In this document: positions 8,293-19,542 of the stretch, piece by piece
Position numbering within the stretch: the first letter of the stretch is position 1
Layout of the letters: every line of letters starts with the position of its first letter
Notes under the pieces: generated by a model
Told to the model about the DNA's origin: nothing
Database searches by the model: none
What the model saw: the letters and a program-made list of their open reading frames with translations, nothing else
Program-made: the position numbers and the translations under genes
Source: Streptomyces cynarae
Lineage (GTDB): Bacteria > Actinomycetota > Actinomycetes > Streptomycetales > Streptomycetaceae
Direction of reading: 5' to 3'
DNA: 64,000 nucleotides
Assembly: GCF_025642135.1 (NCBI RefSeq)
Contig: NZ_CP106793.1
Span: 1,302,001-1,366,000, forward strand

Positions 8293-8331
8293 CGGGGTGA
8301 ACACCCATATGGGTGACTTGTCACTCACCCC
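8293..8331. promoter_or_regulatory. Nested palindromes upstream of the Dap biosynthetic operon
   Basis: CACCCATATGGGTG (8302-8315) is a perfect 14-bp palindrome. It overlaps GTGACTTGTCAC (8313-8324), a perfect 12-bp palindrome. Both sit inside a larger inverted repeat, GGGGTGA (8294-8300) with TCACCCC (8325-8331). This looks like a regulator-binding region rather than a terminator, because it lies far upstream of the operon and is centred on an AT core. Confidence 0.5.
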
Positions 8332-8569
8332 ACCGGGGTACGGAACGAGGAATACTGCCCTGTTCAGCGCCACTGTCGTTTCGTGGCGATCGAATACGAG
8401 TGGCAACTTGAGTATGTCCGACACAAACTGAAGCGCGTGGAGCCGTGATCAGATAAGAGTGCGCGACACCGTGGCTTCCGGATTGCTCGGTCCGGGCACT
8501 GCCGAGCACGGAAGACACCGGACCGGTCACCTGTGGTCGGTGGTTGTCGGATTTCCTCAAGGAGCTTGA

Positions 8570-11203
<2,634 letters not shown>

Positions 11204-11225
11204 GGAACTTCAGGAAGACCGATCG

Positions 11226-14200
11226 ATGGGAGCGCTCGTGGAAGCGGACCGGGAGTACTGGCGCGGCGTGCTGACCGCCGGTGGTTTCACCGCGGTACCC
11301 CGCTGGGTGCGGGAGCCGGTGGCGGGTACGGCCGAGCAGGAGACGGTACTGCCGGACGACATCGCCGCAGCGGTGCGCGGGCTGGCGGACGTGCTGCGGG
11401 TGCCGGTGAGTTCCGTGCTGCTGGCGGCGCACGCCAAGGTGCTGGCCGCGCTGTCGGGTGAGCGCGAGGTGGTGACGGGCTACGCCGCCGGAGCGGCGGG
11501 CGGGCCGCTGCCGTGCCGTCTGACGGTCGCCCCCGGGTCGTGGCGCGAACTGGTGCTCGACGCCCACCGCGTCGAGGCCGAGGTGCTGGCTCACGGGGAC
11601 TTCCCGGTGGACGCGCTGCGCCGGGAGCTGGGGCTCTCCGAGCCGTCGTACGAGGTCGTGTTCGACCCCACGGGCGCCGGGCACGGGTCGTTCGACGACG
11701 CCGTGCTGGGCGTGGGCTTCAGTGACCGGGGCGGGCGGCCGGTGGTGCGGGTGCGGTACCGGACGGACGTCCTGGACGCCGAGTGCGCGGCCCGGATCGG
11801 CGGCTACCACCTGACCGCGCTGCGGCTGATCGCGGCCGACCCGGACGCCGGGCACGCGCGGCAGAGCCTGCTGTCGGCGGAGGAGATGCTGTACCAGCTC
11901 GAAGGACTGGCCGGACCGCACCGGCCCCTGCCCGACATCCGGGCGCACGAGCTGTTCGAGCAGCGGGTGCGGGCCCACCCCGAGGCGGTGGCCGCAGTGC
12001 ACGGCGACCGCCAGTGGACGTACGCGGAGCTGAACGCGCGCGCGAACCGGCTCGCACGGGCCCTTCTGGCTCGTGGACTCGGCCGGGAGGACGTCGTGGC
12101 GGTGGTCACCGAACGCGACCTCGACTGGCTGGCGTCGGTGTTGGCGGTGTTCAAGGCCGGAGGCGCCTACCTGCCCATCGAGCCTCACTTCCCGGCGGGC
12201 CGTATCGGGACGACGTTGTCGCGCGCCGGATGCCGGCTGGTGCTCACCGAGTCCGGCAGCACCCACACCCTCGACCAGGCCCTCGCCACACTGCCGGGCG
12301 TCGAGAAGCTGCCGGTCGAGACGGCGTACGCGGAGGAGCACGCCGAGGACGACCTCGGCGTCAAGGTGAGCGCCGACCAGCTCGCGTACATCTACTTCAC
12401 CTCCGGCTCCACCGGCGAGCCCAAGGGGGCGATGTGCGAGCACGCGGGCATGCTCAACCACCTCCACGCCAAGATCGAGGATCTGGGGATCGGCCAGGGG
12501 CGGGTGGTGGCGCAGACGGCCCCGCAGTGCTTCGACATCTCGCTGTGGCAGTTGCTGTCCGCGCTGCTGGTCGGCGGGCGGACGCTGCTGGTCGAGCAGG
12601 ACGTGGTCGTGGATGTGGAGCGGTTCGTCGACACCCTGGTCCGCGGCCGGGTCGGGGTGGTCCAGGTCGTGCCCTCCTATCTGGAGGTGGTGGTGTCGTA
12701 CCTGGAACGGCATCCCCGCGAGCTGCCGGACCTGACGTGTGTGTCGGTCACCGGTGAAGCCCTGAAACGGGAGCTGGTGCAGCGCTGGTTCGCGATCCAG
12801 CCGGGCATCGGACTGCTCAACGCCTACGGGCTGACCGAGACCTCGGACGACACCAACCACGAGGTCCTTCACCGGGTGCCCGAACGGGTACTGCTCGGGC
12901 GTCCCGTCAGCAACGTGCGCGTCTACGTCGTCGACGAGCATCTGTCGCTGGTGCCGCTGGGCGCCCCCGGGGTGATCGCGTTCTCCGGGGTGTGCGTGGG
13001 GCGGGGGTACGTCAACGATCCCGAGCGGACCCGCCAGGCGTACCTGCGGGATCCGTACCGGCCCGGCGAGCGCCTCTACCTCGGAGGTGACTGGGGGCGC
13101 TGGCATCCCGACGGCAAGCTGGAGTTCCTGGGCCGCCGGGACAACCAGGTCAAGATCCGCGGTTTCCGCATCGAGATCGGCGAGATCGAGAACACGCTGC
13201 TGCGCGTGCCCGGGGTGCGCGACGGAGCGGTGGTCACCGCCGAACTGGCCGGTGGCAGCACGCACCTGATCGCCTTCCACACCGGCCGGCACCTGGAGGC
13301 GGAGGCGCTGCGCGAGGCGCTGGGCGCCGTCCTGCCCGCCTACATGGTCCCGACAGCCTTCCACTGGCAGGACAGCCTGCCGCTGACCGCCAACGGCAAG
13401 ATCGACCGGAAGGCCCTGACCGCGCTGGCGGAACGGACCGAGCCGGCCGCGGACGCCGACCGGGTCGGGGAGGAGGACCGTGCCCCGTGCACCCCGACCG
13501 AGCGGAAACTGGCGGCGGCCTGGGCCGAGCTGCTGGGCGTCCCCGAGCACCGGATCGGCCGGCAGGACCACTTCTTCGACTCCGGCGGAACCTCCCTGTC
13601 GGCGGTCAAGCTCACCATCGCCCTGGACCGCGCGGTGTCCCTGAAGGACATCACCCGGCACCCGGTGCTCGCCGACCTCGCCGCCCTCCTGGACGGCACC
13701 GCCCCCCAGCGCCCGGAGCTGCTGCAACCGCTGTCGCAGCCGGACGGTGTGCCGCAGTGCGCCCTGGTCTGCTTCCCGTACGCGGGCGGCAACGCGGTCA
13801 ACTTCCGTCCGATGGCCGGTGCCCTGGCGGACGGCGGGCCCGCGGTGTACGCCGTCGAACTGCCCGGTCACGACCTGGCTGCCACCAGTGAGCCGTTCGC
13901 GCCGATCGGCCAGGTGGCCGAGCAGGTCGTCGCCGAGCTCGCCGGGCGTGGCCTGACCAGGGTCATGCTGTGGGGCCACTCCTCGGGCACCGCGCTGGCG
14001 CTGGAGACGGCGAGGAGACTGCGGGAGCGCGGAGTGGACGTGCCACGGGTGTTCCTCGGTGCCCAGCTGCTCGGCACAGCGGCCGAGCGGCGAGCCGCCG
14101 TCGCCGAGCTGACGCAGCGGAGCAACGCCGAGATCGCCGCCCGACTGAGCGCGGACAGCGGCTACACCGAGCTGGATGAGCTGAGCGCACCGCACGCCGA

Positions 14201-14489
14201 ACACGTCGGCGCCGCCTACCGGCACGACTGCATCGCTGCGCACCACTACTTCGCCGACGCGCTGGAAGCCCCGCCCCCGGTGCGGCTGTCCGCGCCCGTC
14301 ACCGTGGTCGTCGCCGCCGACGACCCGAACACGGCGGACCACCGCGACCGGTACCGCGACTGGCAGCTGCTGGCCGAACACGTGGAGCTGCGGGAACTGC
14401 CCGACGGCGGCCACTACTTCCCGCGCACCCGCCCGGACGCGGCGGCAGGTGCCGTTCTGGGCGCGACCGAACTGCTCTCCTCGTCATGA
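11226..14489 (+). CDS. NRPS: partial C - adenylation - carrier - thioesterase
   Basis: A 1,087-residue single-module synthetase. Residues 1-220 resemble only the C-terminal half of a condensation domain; no HHxxxDG is present. The A domain (about 235-740) shows YFTSGSTGEPKG (390-401), FDISLW (436-441), NAYGLTET (532-539) and NGKIDRK (723-729). Aligning the pocket to GrsA gives D-I-W-Q-S-T-A-D-D-K. The carrier serine is at 790 (DSGGTSL). The thioesterase has GHSSG (Ser919) and GGHYF (His1063). It starts 22 bases after the previous gene with AGGAAG ahead. The acidic pocket ending and the neighbouring SbnA/SbnB genes point to activation of 2,3-diaminopropionate or its hydroxy form; this is inferred. 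Confidence 0.9.
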   Translation: MGALVEADREYWRGVLTAGGFTAVPRWVREPVAGTAEQETVLPDDIAAAVRGLADVLRVPVSSVLLAAHAKVLAALSGEREVVTGYAAGAAGGPLPCRLTVAPGSWRELVLDAHRVEAEVLAHGDFPVDALRRELGLSEPSYEVVFDPTGAGHGSFDDAVLGVGFSDRGGRPVVRVRYRTDVLDAECAARIGGYHLTALRLIAADPDAGHARQSLLSAEEMLYQLEGLAGPHRPLPDIRAHELFEQRVRAHPEAVAAVHGDRQWTYAELNARANRLARALLARGLGREDVVAVVTERDLDWLASVLAVFKAGGAYLPIEPHFPAGRIGTTLSRAGCRLVLTESGSTHTLDQALATLPGVEKLPVETAYAEEHAEDDLGVKVSADQLAYIYFTSGSTGEPKGAMCEHAGMLNHLHAKIEDLGIGQGRVVAQTAPQCFDISLWQLLSALLVGGRTLLVEQDVVVDVERFVDTLVRGRVGVVQVVPSYLEVVVSYLERHPRELPDLTCVSVTGEALKRELVQRWFAIQPGIGLLNAYGLTETSDDTNHEVLHRVPERVLLGRPVSNVRVYVVDEHLSLVPLGAPGVIAFSGVCVGRGYVNDPERTRQAYLRDPYRPGERLYLGGDWGRWHPDGKLEFLGRRDNQVKIRGFRIEIGEIENTLLRVPGVRDGAVVTAELAGGSTHLIAFHTGRHLEAEALREALGAVLPAYMVPTAFHWQDSLPLTANGKIDRKALTALAERTEPAADADRVGEEDRAPCTPTERKLAAAWAELLGVPEHRIGRQDHFFDSGGTSLSAVKLTIALDRAVSLKDITRHPVLADLAALLDGTAPQRPELLQPLSQPDGVPQCALVCFPYAGGNAVNFRPMAGALADGGPAVYAVELPGHDLAATSEPFAPIGQVAEQVVAELAGRGLTRVMLWGHSSGTALALETARRLRERGVDVPRVFLGAQLLGTAAERRAAVAELTQRSNAEIAARLSADSGYTELDELSAPHAEHVGAAYRHDCIAAHHYFADALEAPPPVRLSAPVTVVVAADDPNTADHRDRYRDWQLLAEHVELRELPDGGHYFPRTRPDAAAGAVLGATELLSSS

Positions 14490-14578
14490 GTCCCTGTCTC
14501 TCCGTCAGACCTCACGTCCCCTGTCAGCCCCCGCCTCTCCATCAGCCTCCATGCGGGGCAACGAAAGGAAGAACTGAG

Positions 14579-15583
14579 ATGTCGTCATCGTCCCTGGCCT
14601 CACTGCCCGAAGTGGCACTGCAGCCGGGCAAACCGCCGATCCTGCGCATCGAGGCCCCCGGTGACGCGGTGAGCTGGGCGGCCGAGAACCGGGAAGCGCT
14701 GCGCGCGCGGGTCGCCGAGCACGGCGCACTGCTCGTCCGAGGCCTGGGGCTGAAGGAGACGGAGCGGGTCGGCGCCGTCTTCACCGCGCTGGCCGGGGAG
14801 CTGATGACGGAGCGGGAGGCCTTCGCGCCCCGGCAGACCCACGGCCCCCGGCTGTACTCCTCCGCGACCTGGCCGGCCAACCAGCCGATGTGCATGCACC
14901 ACGAGCTGAGCTACACCCTCCAGTGCCCCGGCCTGATGCTGTTCGCGTGCCTGACCGCGCCCGATCAGGGCGGGGCGACCGCGGTGGCAGACGCGGAAGA
15001 GGTACTGCGGGCACTGCCCGACGAGATCAGCGAGCGGTTCGAGCGTGAGGGCTGGCTGCTCACCCGCAGCTACAACGACGAGATCGGGGCGTCCCTGACC
15101 GAGTCGTTCGGCACCGAGGACCGGGCCGCCATCGAGCGTTACTGCCGCGAGAACGCCATCGACACCGACTGGCTGCCCGACGGCTCGCTGCGCACCCGGC
15201 AGCGGCGCGCCGCCGTGGTGCGGCACCCGGTGACCGGACGGCGCTGCTGGTTCAACCAGATCGCCTTCCTCAACGAATGGACGCTCGCGCCGGAGGTGCG
15301 GGAGTACCTGGTGGACGAGTACGGGGAGGACGGGCTGCCGTTCAACACCCGCTTCGGAGACGGCAGTCCCATCGGAGAGGACATCGTCGACCTGCTCAAC
15401 ACCACCTATGAGCAGCACACGCGTCGCGAGCCCTGGCAGGCGGGCGACGTGATGCTGGTCGACAACATCCGCACCGCACACAGCAGGGAGGCCTACTCCG
15501 GGGACCGCCAGGTGCTGGTCGCCATGGCCGAGCCGCGCCGCGTGGCCGACTGCTGCCCGAGCCCGGAGGTGACCCGGCGATGA
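14579..15583 (+). CDS. SyrP-like Fe(II)/2-oxoglutarate dioxygenase (TauD/TfdA family)
   Basis: A 334-residue non-haem iron dioxygenase. The facial triad is visible as H107-x-E109 (MHHELSY) with the distal His301 (TAHSREAY). The HxE form and the E-L/M-S-Y context resemble SyrP, which beta-hydroxylates a carrier-bound amino acid during syringomycin synthesis. The likely reaction is hydroxylation of Dap, free or on the carrier domain, using 2-oxoglutarate and oxygen. The frame opens at 14486, but the ATG at 14579 has AAGGAAG seven bases ahead. Its stop overlaps the SbnB start by 4 bp, so it belongs to the same operon. Other amino acid substrates are possible. Confidence 0.88.
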   Translation: MSSSSLASLPEVALQPGKPPILRIEAPGDAVSWAAENREALRARVAEHGALLVRGLGLKETERVGAVFTALAGELMTEREAFAPRQTHGPRLYSSATWPANQPMCMHHELSYTLQCPGLMLFACLTAPDQGGATAVADAEEVLRALPDEISERFEREGWLLTRSYNDEIGASLTESFGTEDRAAIERYCRENAIDTDWLPDGSLRTRQRRAAVVRHPVTGRRCWFNQIAFLNEWTLAPEVREYLVDEYGEDGLPFNTRFGDGSPIGEDIVDLLNTTYEQHTRREPWQAGDVMLVDNIRTAHSREAYSGDRQVLVAMAEPRRVADCCPSPEVTRR

Positions 15584-16647
15584 CCGTTCTGTCGTCCCCC
15601 GCCGCCCAGCCCACGCCCGACCACACGGCAACGCCCACCTTCGCGGTGATTCCCGGCGCGCAGGTGAGGCAGGCACTCGACGGGCGCGAACAGCAGGTCG
15701 TGGACCTGGTCGAGGCCACCTACCGGCTGCACGGCGCCGGGGACTCGGTCAATCCCCCGTCCTACTTCCTGCGCTTCCCCGACCGCCCGTCCTCCCGGAT
15801 CATCGCGCTGCCGGCCTCCATCGGCGGGCTGAACCGTGTGGACGGCATGAAGTGGATCTCCAGCTTCCCGGCCAACGTCTCGTCCGGGCTGCCCCGGGCC
15901 TCCGCGGTGCTCATCCTCAACGACCACGAGACCGGCTATCCGTTCGCCTGCCTGGAGAGTTCCATCATCAGCGCCACCAGGACCGCGGCGTCCGCGGCAC
16001 TGGCGGCCGACCGGCTCAGCCGCGGCCGGTCCCGCCCGAGGCGGGTCGGCTTCTTCGGCACCGGCCTGATCGCCCGCTACATCCACACCTTCCTGGCGGG
16101 CACCGGCTGGACCTTCGACACGATCGGCCTGCACGACCTGTCCGCCGACAGCACGGCCGGCTTCCGCGGTTACCTGGAGCAGGCGGACGTGACCGGCGAG
16201 GTCACGGTCCACGACAGCGCCGAGGCGCTGATCCGCTCGAGCGACCTGGTCGTCTTCGCCACCGTCGCCGGTAAGCCACACGTCACCGAGCCGGCCTGGT
16301 TCGCGCACCACCCCCTGGTGCTGCACGTGTCCCTGCGCGACCTCGCCCCCGAGGTCCTGCTCGCGTCCGCCAACGTCGTCGATGACGTCGAGCACTGTCT
16401 GAAAGCCGACACCTCCCCCCATCTGACCGAGCAGCTCACGGGCGGCCGCGACTTCCTCGACGGCACCCTCGACGACGTCATGACCGGACGGGTGACCCTG
16501 CCGGACGACCGGACGGTGATCTTCTCGCCGTTCGGACTCGGCGTCCTCGACCTCGCCGTCGGCAAGTACGTCTACGACGAAGTGGCGCGCTCCGGACACC
16601 TCCACCTCATCGACCACTTCTTCCACGATCTGCGCCGCTACGGCTGA
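15580..16647 (+). CDS. sbnB: 2,3-diaminopropionate biosynthesis protein SbnB-like (ACEGA dehydrogenase)
   Basis: A 355-residue member of the ornithine cyclodeaminase/mu-crystallin family, closest to SbnB. SbnB oxidises N-(1-amino-1-carboxyl-2-ethyl)-glutamate (ACEGA) with NAD+ to give L-2,3-diaminopropionate and 2-oxoglutarate. Visible marks are the substrate region GGLNRVDGMKWISSFP (about 87-102), the Rossmann motif GFFGTGLIARY (about 160-170) and HVSLRDLAPE near 250. The ATG overlaps the stop of the dioxygenase gene by 4 bp. It lies next to the SbnA homologue, the pairing required for Dap supply in staphyloferrin B and zwittermicin-type pathways. The 2-oxoglutarate released could feed the dioxygenase. 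Confidence 0.92.
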   Translation: MTVLSSPAAQPTPDHTATPTFAVIPGAQVRQALDGREQQVVDLVEATYRLHGAGDSVNPPSYFLRFPDRPSSRIIALPASIGGLNRVDGMKWISSFPANVSSGLPRASAVLILNDHETGYPFACLESSIISATRTAASAALAADRLSRGRSRPRRVGFFGTGLIARYIHTFLAGTGWTFDTIGLHDLSADSTAGFRGYLEQADVTGEVTVHDSAEALIRSSDLVVFATVAGKPHVTEPAWFAHHPLVLHVSLRDLAPEVLLASANVVDDVEHCLKADTSPHLTEQLTGGRDFLDGTLDDVMTGRVTLPDDRTVIFSPFGLGVLDLAVGKYVYDEVARSGHLHLIDHFFHDLRRYG

Positions 16648-16681
16648 AGGCATCCCTCAGCCCTGGCATCAGGAGGCCACC

Positions 16682-17710
16682 GTGCCTGTCATCTCCGCTC
16701 CCCATGCCTTCAACGAGAGCCAGCTGTACGTCGACCTGCGGTCGATCTTCGGCCGCCCCCTCTACCTGAAGTGCGAGGGCTTCAACTTCGCCGGTTCGAT
16801 CAAGTTGAAGGCCGCGACCGAGATGGTCGAAGCCGCCGAGAGGGACGGCCTCCTGACGCCGGATTCGATACTGGTCGAGTCCTCGTCGGGGAACCTGGGC
16901 GTGGCGCTCAGCATGATCGCCGCGAGCAAGGGCTACCGGTTTCTGTGTGTGACGGACTCCCGTTGCAACCTGTCGACCAGGCTGCTGATGGAGGCCCTGG
17001 GCAGCAAGGTGCACATCATCTCCGACCTGGACGCCAACGGCGGGTTCCTCGGCGCGCGGATCGAGTACGTCCGCGCGTTGTGCGACACCGACGACCGGTA
17101 CGTGTGGCTCAGCCAGTACACCAACCCGGGCAACTGGCGTGCGCACTACCGCAAGACGGCTCCGGAGATCGCCTCCCAGTTCCCGCGCCTTGACGTGCTG
17201 TTCGTCGGGGCGGGCACCACCGGGACGCTGATGGGCTGCGCGCGCTACTTCCGCCAGTGGCACCGGCCGGTGCACATCGTCGCGGTGGACGCCGTGGGAT
17301 CGGTGGCCTTCGGCGGCGAGCCGGGCCGCCGGATGATCCCGGGCCTCGGCATGAGCATGCGCCCGCCGCTGCTCGACGAGTCGTACGTCGACGAGGTGAT
17401 CCGGGTCGAGGAGGCGGACACCATCCGTGCCTGCCACCGGCTGGCCCGGCGCGGGTTCCTCTTCGGAGGCTCCACCGGGACGGTGGTCAGCGGCGCCTTG
17501 GACTGGCTGTCCCGGCACGACACCCGGGACCTCACCGCGGTCGCCATCGCGCCGGACCTCGGCGAGCGCTATCTCGACACCATCTACCAGGCCAACTGGC
17601 TGCACGACCTGTATGGGGAACACATACTCGACTCCGAGGAGATGGCGACCGGTTCCCGCAAGAGTCCGGAGACCATGACGCGGACGACGGGCCGCCGACC
17701 GAAGTCGTAG
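16682..17710 (+). CDS. sbnA: 2,3-diaminopropionate biosynthesis protein SbnA-like (ACEGA synthase)
   Basis: A 342-residue PLP enzyme of the cysteine synthase family, matching SbnA. SbnA condenses O-phospho-L-serine with L-glutamate to form ACEGA, the precursor split by SbnB to give L-Dap. The PLP lysine is Lys41 in FAGSIKLKAA. SSSGNLGVALS (about 61-71) binds the substrate carboxylate and GAGTTGTLMG (about 180-189) binds the PLP phosphate. The GTG start at 16682 has AGGAGG ahead. It is the last gene of the operon, 34 bases after sbnB, and a hairpin follows at 17721-17761. Confidence 0.92.
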   Translation: MPVISAPHAFNESQLYVDLRSIFGRPLYLKCEGFNFAGSIKLKAATEMVEAAERDGLLTPDSILVESSSGNLGVALSMIAASKGYRFLCVTDSRCNLSTRLLMEALGSKVHIISDLDANGGFLGARIEYVRALCDTDDRYVWLSQYTNPGNWRAHYRKTAPEIASQFPRLDVLFVGAGTTGTLMGCARYFRQWHRPVHIVAVDAVGSVAFGGEPGRRMIPGLGMSMRPPLLDESYVDEVIRVEEADTIRACHRLARRGFLFGGSTGTVVSGALDWLSRHDTRDLTAVAIAPDLGERYLDTIYQANWLHDLYGEHILDSEEMATGSRKSPETMTRTTGRRPKS

Positions 17711-17720
17711 CACGGCACGT

Positions 17721-17761
17721 CAGCGGCGCCCGCCGCCCCGGTGGGACTGTCGGCGCCGCTG
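17721..17761. terminator. Hairpin ending the Dap biosynthetic operon
   Basis: CAGCGGCGCC (17721-17730) pairs perfectly with GGCGCCGCTG (17752-17761) around a GC-rich 21-base loop. It lies between the convergent sbnA and metallophosphoesterase genes and could terminate both. Confidence 0.6.
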
Positions 17762-17825
17762 CCGGACCGGGGGTGTCGTGCGGACTGCCCCCGGACGGCG
17801 GGCGGAGAGGCCCCGGGGCCGGTGC

Positions 17826-18578
17826 TCAGTCGGAGGCGCCGGCGGCCACCGGTTCCCGCGTCCGCAGGTGGTAGACGCGGAAGGCCCGCCCGATGACCGG
17901 CTGGGCGACGTTGCGCACCTTGACGCCGCCGGTGGTCATGCCGTGTTCCGTGCCGGCGTGCGCGTGCCCGTGCACCGCGAGGTCCGCGCCGGCCGTGTCG
18001 ATCGCCTCGGCGAGCAGGTAGGTCCCGAGGAACGGATAGATCTCCAGGGGTTCGCCGGCCAGGGTCTCCGGCACGGGCGAATAGTGGGTGAGGGCGATCC
18101 GGGCGTCGCAGCCCTGCCCGTCCAGCTCCTCCAGCGCCTTGCGCAGGGCGTCGGCCGAGCGGCGCGAGGTCCGCACGAACTCCTTCATCAACGGCTCGCC
18201 GAACTCCCCGGCGCTGCGGCCGACGAATCCACCGCAGAACCCCTTGGTGCCGGCCACGCCGACGCGCGAGCCTCCGGCCTCCACGACGGTCCCTTCTCCC
18301 TCGAGGACCCGCACCCCGGCGTCCCGGAGGATGGCGGTGACCTCGTCCGGACGCTCGTCGTGGTGGTCGTGGTTGCCGAGCACCGCCACGACCGGGACCG
18401 TGAGGTCCTGGACCTCCCGGGCCACCACGCGGGCCTCCTCCGGCGTGCCGTGGCGGGTGAGGTCCCCGGCCAGCAGCAGCAGGTCCGCGCACTCGGGCAG
18501 GGACTCGAACGCCGGCCGCAGCACTCCCTGGCTGTCGGCTCCCATGTGGATGTCCCCGACGGCTGCCACGCGGATCAT
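17826..18578 (-). CDS. Metallophosphoesterase
   Basis: A 250-residue calcineurin-like phosphoesterase. All metal-binding motifs are visible: GDIH (residue 8), GDL (about 39), GNHD (about 68-71), an ALTHYSP histidine and HGHAH near 200. Such enzymes hydrolyse phosphomonoesters or phosphodiesters with two metal ions in the cytoplasm. It is the last gene of a three-gene minus-strand operon: its ATG overlaps the stop of the BON-domain gene by 4 bp. The natural substrate is unknown; a nucleotide-type substrate would fit the upstream nucleotidyltransferase, but this is only inference. Confidence 0.88.
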   Translation of the reverse strand: MIRVAAVGDIHMGADSQGVLRPAFESLPECADLLLLAGDLTRHGTPEEARVVAREVQDLTVPVVAVLGNHDHHDERPDEVTAILRDAGVRVLEGEGTVVEAGGSRVGVAGTKGFCGGFVGRSAGEFGEPLMKEFVRTSRRSADALRKALEELDGQGCDARIALTHYSPVPETLAGEPLEIYPFLGTYLLAEAIDTAGADLAVHGHAHAGTEHGMTTGGVKVRNVAQPVIGRAFRVYHLRTREPVAAGASD

Positions 18579-18865
18579 GTGAGCTCCTCCGCACGGTCGG
18601 GGGACGAGGTGTCCGCGACCACGATGTCGTAGTGGACCGGGATGCCGGCCAGTTCCTCGCGGACCATGCCGAGGATTTCGTCACGGCACTGAGCGGAGGC
18701 GACCGTGCCGGTCAGCAGCACCGCCTCGCCGCGCACCTCGACCCGCACCCCCAGCTCACCGGGGTGCCCCCCGGCCAGGTGCTCCAGGAGGTGGGCGACG
18801 CGGTACTCCGTGTTCAGAGCGGGGGCGGCACCGGGTGGTGCCTGCTCTCCGCCGTGCTGGGTCAT
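18575..18865 (-). CDS. BON domain protein
   Basis: A 96-residue protein made almost entirely of one BON domain. The pattern HLAGGHPGELGVRVEVRGEAV (quoted in part), then LTGTVASAQCRDEILGMVREEL, is the typical alpha-beta repeat with its central glycine. BON domains are usually membrane- or lipid-associating, but there is no signal peptide here. The start at 18863-18865 overlaps the stop of the upstream nucleotidyltransferase (ATGA), and its own stop overlaps the metallophosphoesterase start, so the three are tightly coupled. Its first residues, MTQHG, are shared with the upstream protein, suggesting an old local duplication of the translation start region. Confidence 0.82.
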   Translation of the reverse strand: MTQHGGEQAPPGAAPALNTEYRVAHLLEHLAGGHPGELGVRVEVRGEAVLLTGTVASAQCRDEILGMVREELAGIPVHYDIVVADTSSPDRAEELT

Positions 18866-19542
18866 GGTGCCTCCTTGCGCGGAGAGATGACGTTCAGACG
18901 TTCGAGGAGGAAGAAGAAGGCGGCGGGCATGGGTTCGTCGCCGCAGTCCTGCCGCACCCGCTCCCAGTCGACCTTCTCGCGCAGCGCGCGGGCGACGGGC
19001 AGCACCGCGCCGAAGTCGCAGTGGTGCTCGGAGAAGGCGGCGATCAGACTCCACAGCAGGTCGGTCGGGGACAGCACGGGCATGCGCACCGAGGCGACGG
19101 AGAGCTCCTGCGCCCGGGAGAGCATGTCCGTGGTGACGGGCCGGTGCGCCAGCTCGAAGATGACGTCGATGTCCTGGTCGAAGCACTTGGCCTTGAGCAG
19201 CCAGTCCTCCGGCGGCCGGTAGACGGTCAGACCGGCTTCGCTCAGCGTGTCCGCCACCGCTTCGGCGTCCTCGGGCCGCACGCAGAAGTCGGCGTCGTGC
19301 TGCAGGTTCTGGCTGCCGCCGTGGGCGTAGACGGCCACGCTCCCGGCCAGCGCGAACGCGTGCCCCTTGCCTTTGAGCACGGCGCCGACCCGTTTGGTCG
19401 CCTCGAGGATCGCCTGGTGGCGGTCGTGCGGTAGTTGCCGCCCCGGCTCCGGGCCGGACCGCTCGGAATTCGTCGTCGCCGGACGCAGTTCACGCACCTC
19501 CGATCGCCGGGCAGGGGTCGCGTGATCCCCGTGCTGTGTCAT
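18862..19542 (-). CDS. Nucleotidyltransferase-fold protein
   Basis: A 226-residue protein with a minimal nucleotidyltransferase fold. The motif FALAGSVAVYAHGG...HDADFCV (about residues 53-78) corresponds to the G-S and D-x-D metal-binding site, with a further acidic residue in DQDIDVIFEL (about 113-122). This resembles the uncharacterised or AbiEii-like nucleotidyltransferases more than tRNA enzymes. The frame opens further upstream at 19734, but the MTQHG start at 19542 is chosen because it repeats at the next gene. It leads a three-gene operon with overlapping stops and starts. No antitoxin-like partner was recognised. Confidence 0.75.
   Translation of the reverse strand: MTQHGDHATPARRSEVRELRPATTNSERSGPEPGRQLPHDRHQAILEATKRVGAVLKGKGHAFALAGSVAVYAHGGSQNLQHDADFCVRPEDAEAVADTLSEAGLTVYRPPEDWLLKAKCFDQDIDVIFELAHRPVTTDMLSRAQELSVASVRMPVLSPTDLLWSLIAAFSEHHCDFGAVLPVARALREKVDWERVRQDCGDEPMPAAFFFLLERLNVISPRKEAP

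Larger units (their letters stand above)
8166..8569. other. 404-bp divergent control region between lacI copy 1 and the Dap operon
   Basis: No gene is supported. The lacI side (8200-8240) holds a perfect 16-bp palindrome with a partial second copy. The middle (8293-8331) holds two overlapping perfect palindromes inside a larger inverted repeat. The remaining 240 bases before the ATG at 8570 are notably AT-richer than the coding DNA and probably contain the operon promoter and a long 5' leader. The Shine-Dalgarno AAGGAG is at 8559-8564. Confidence 0.6.
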
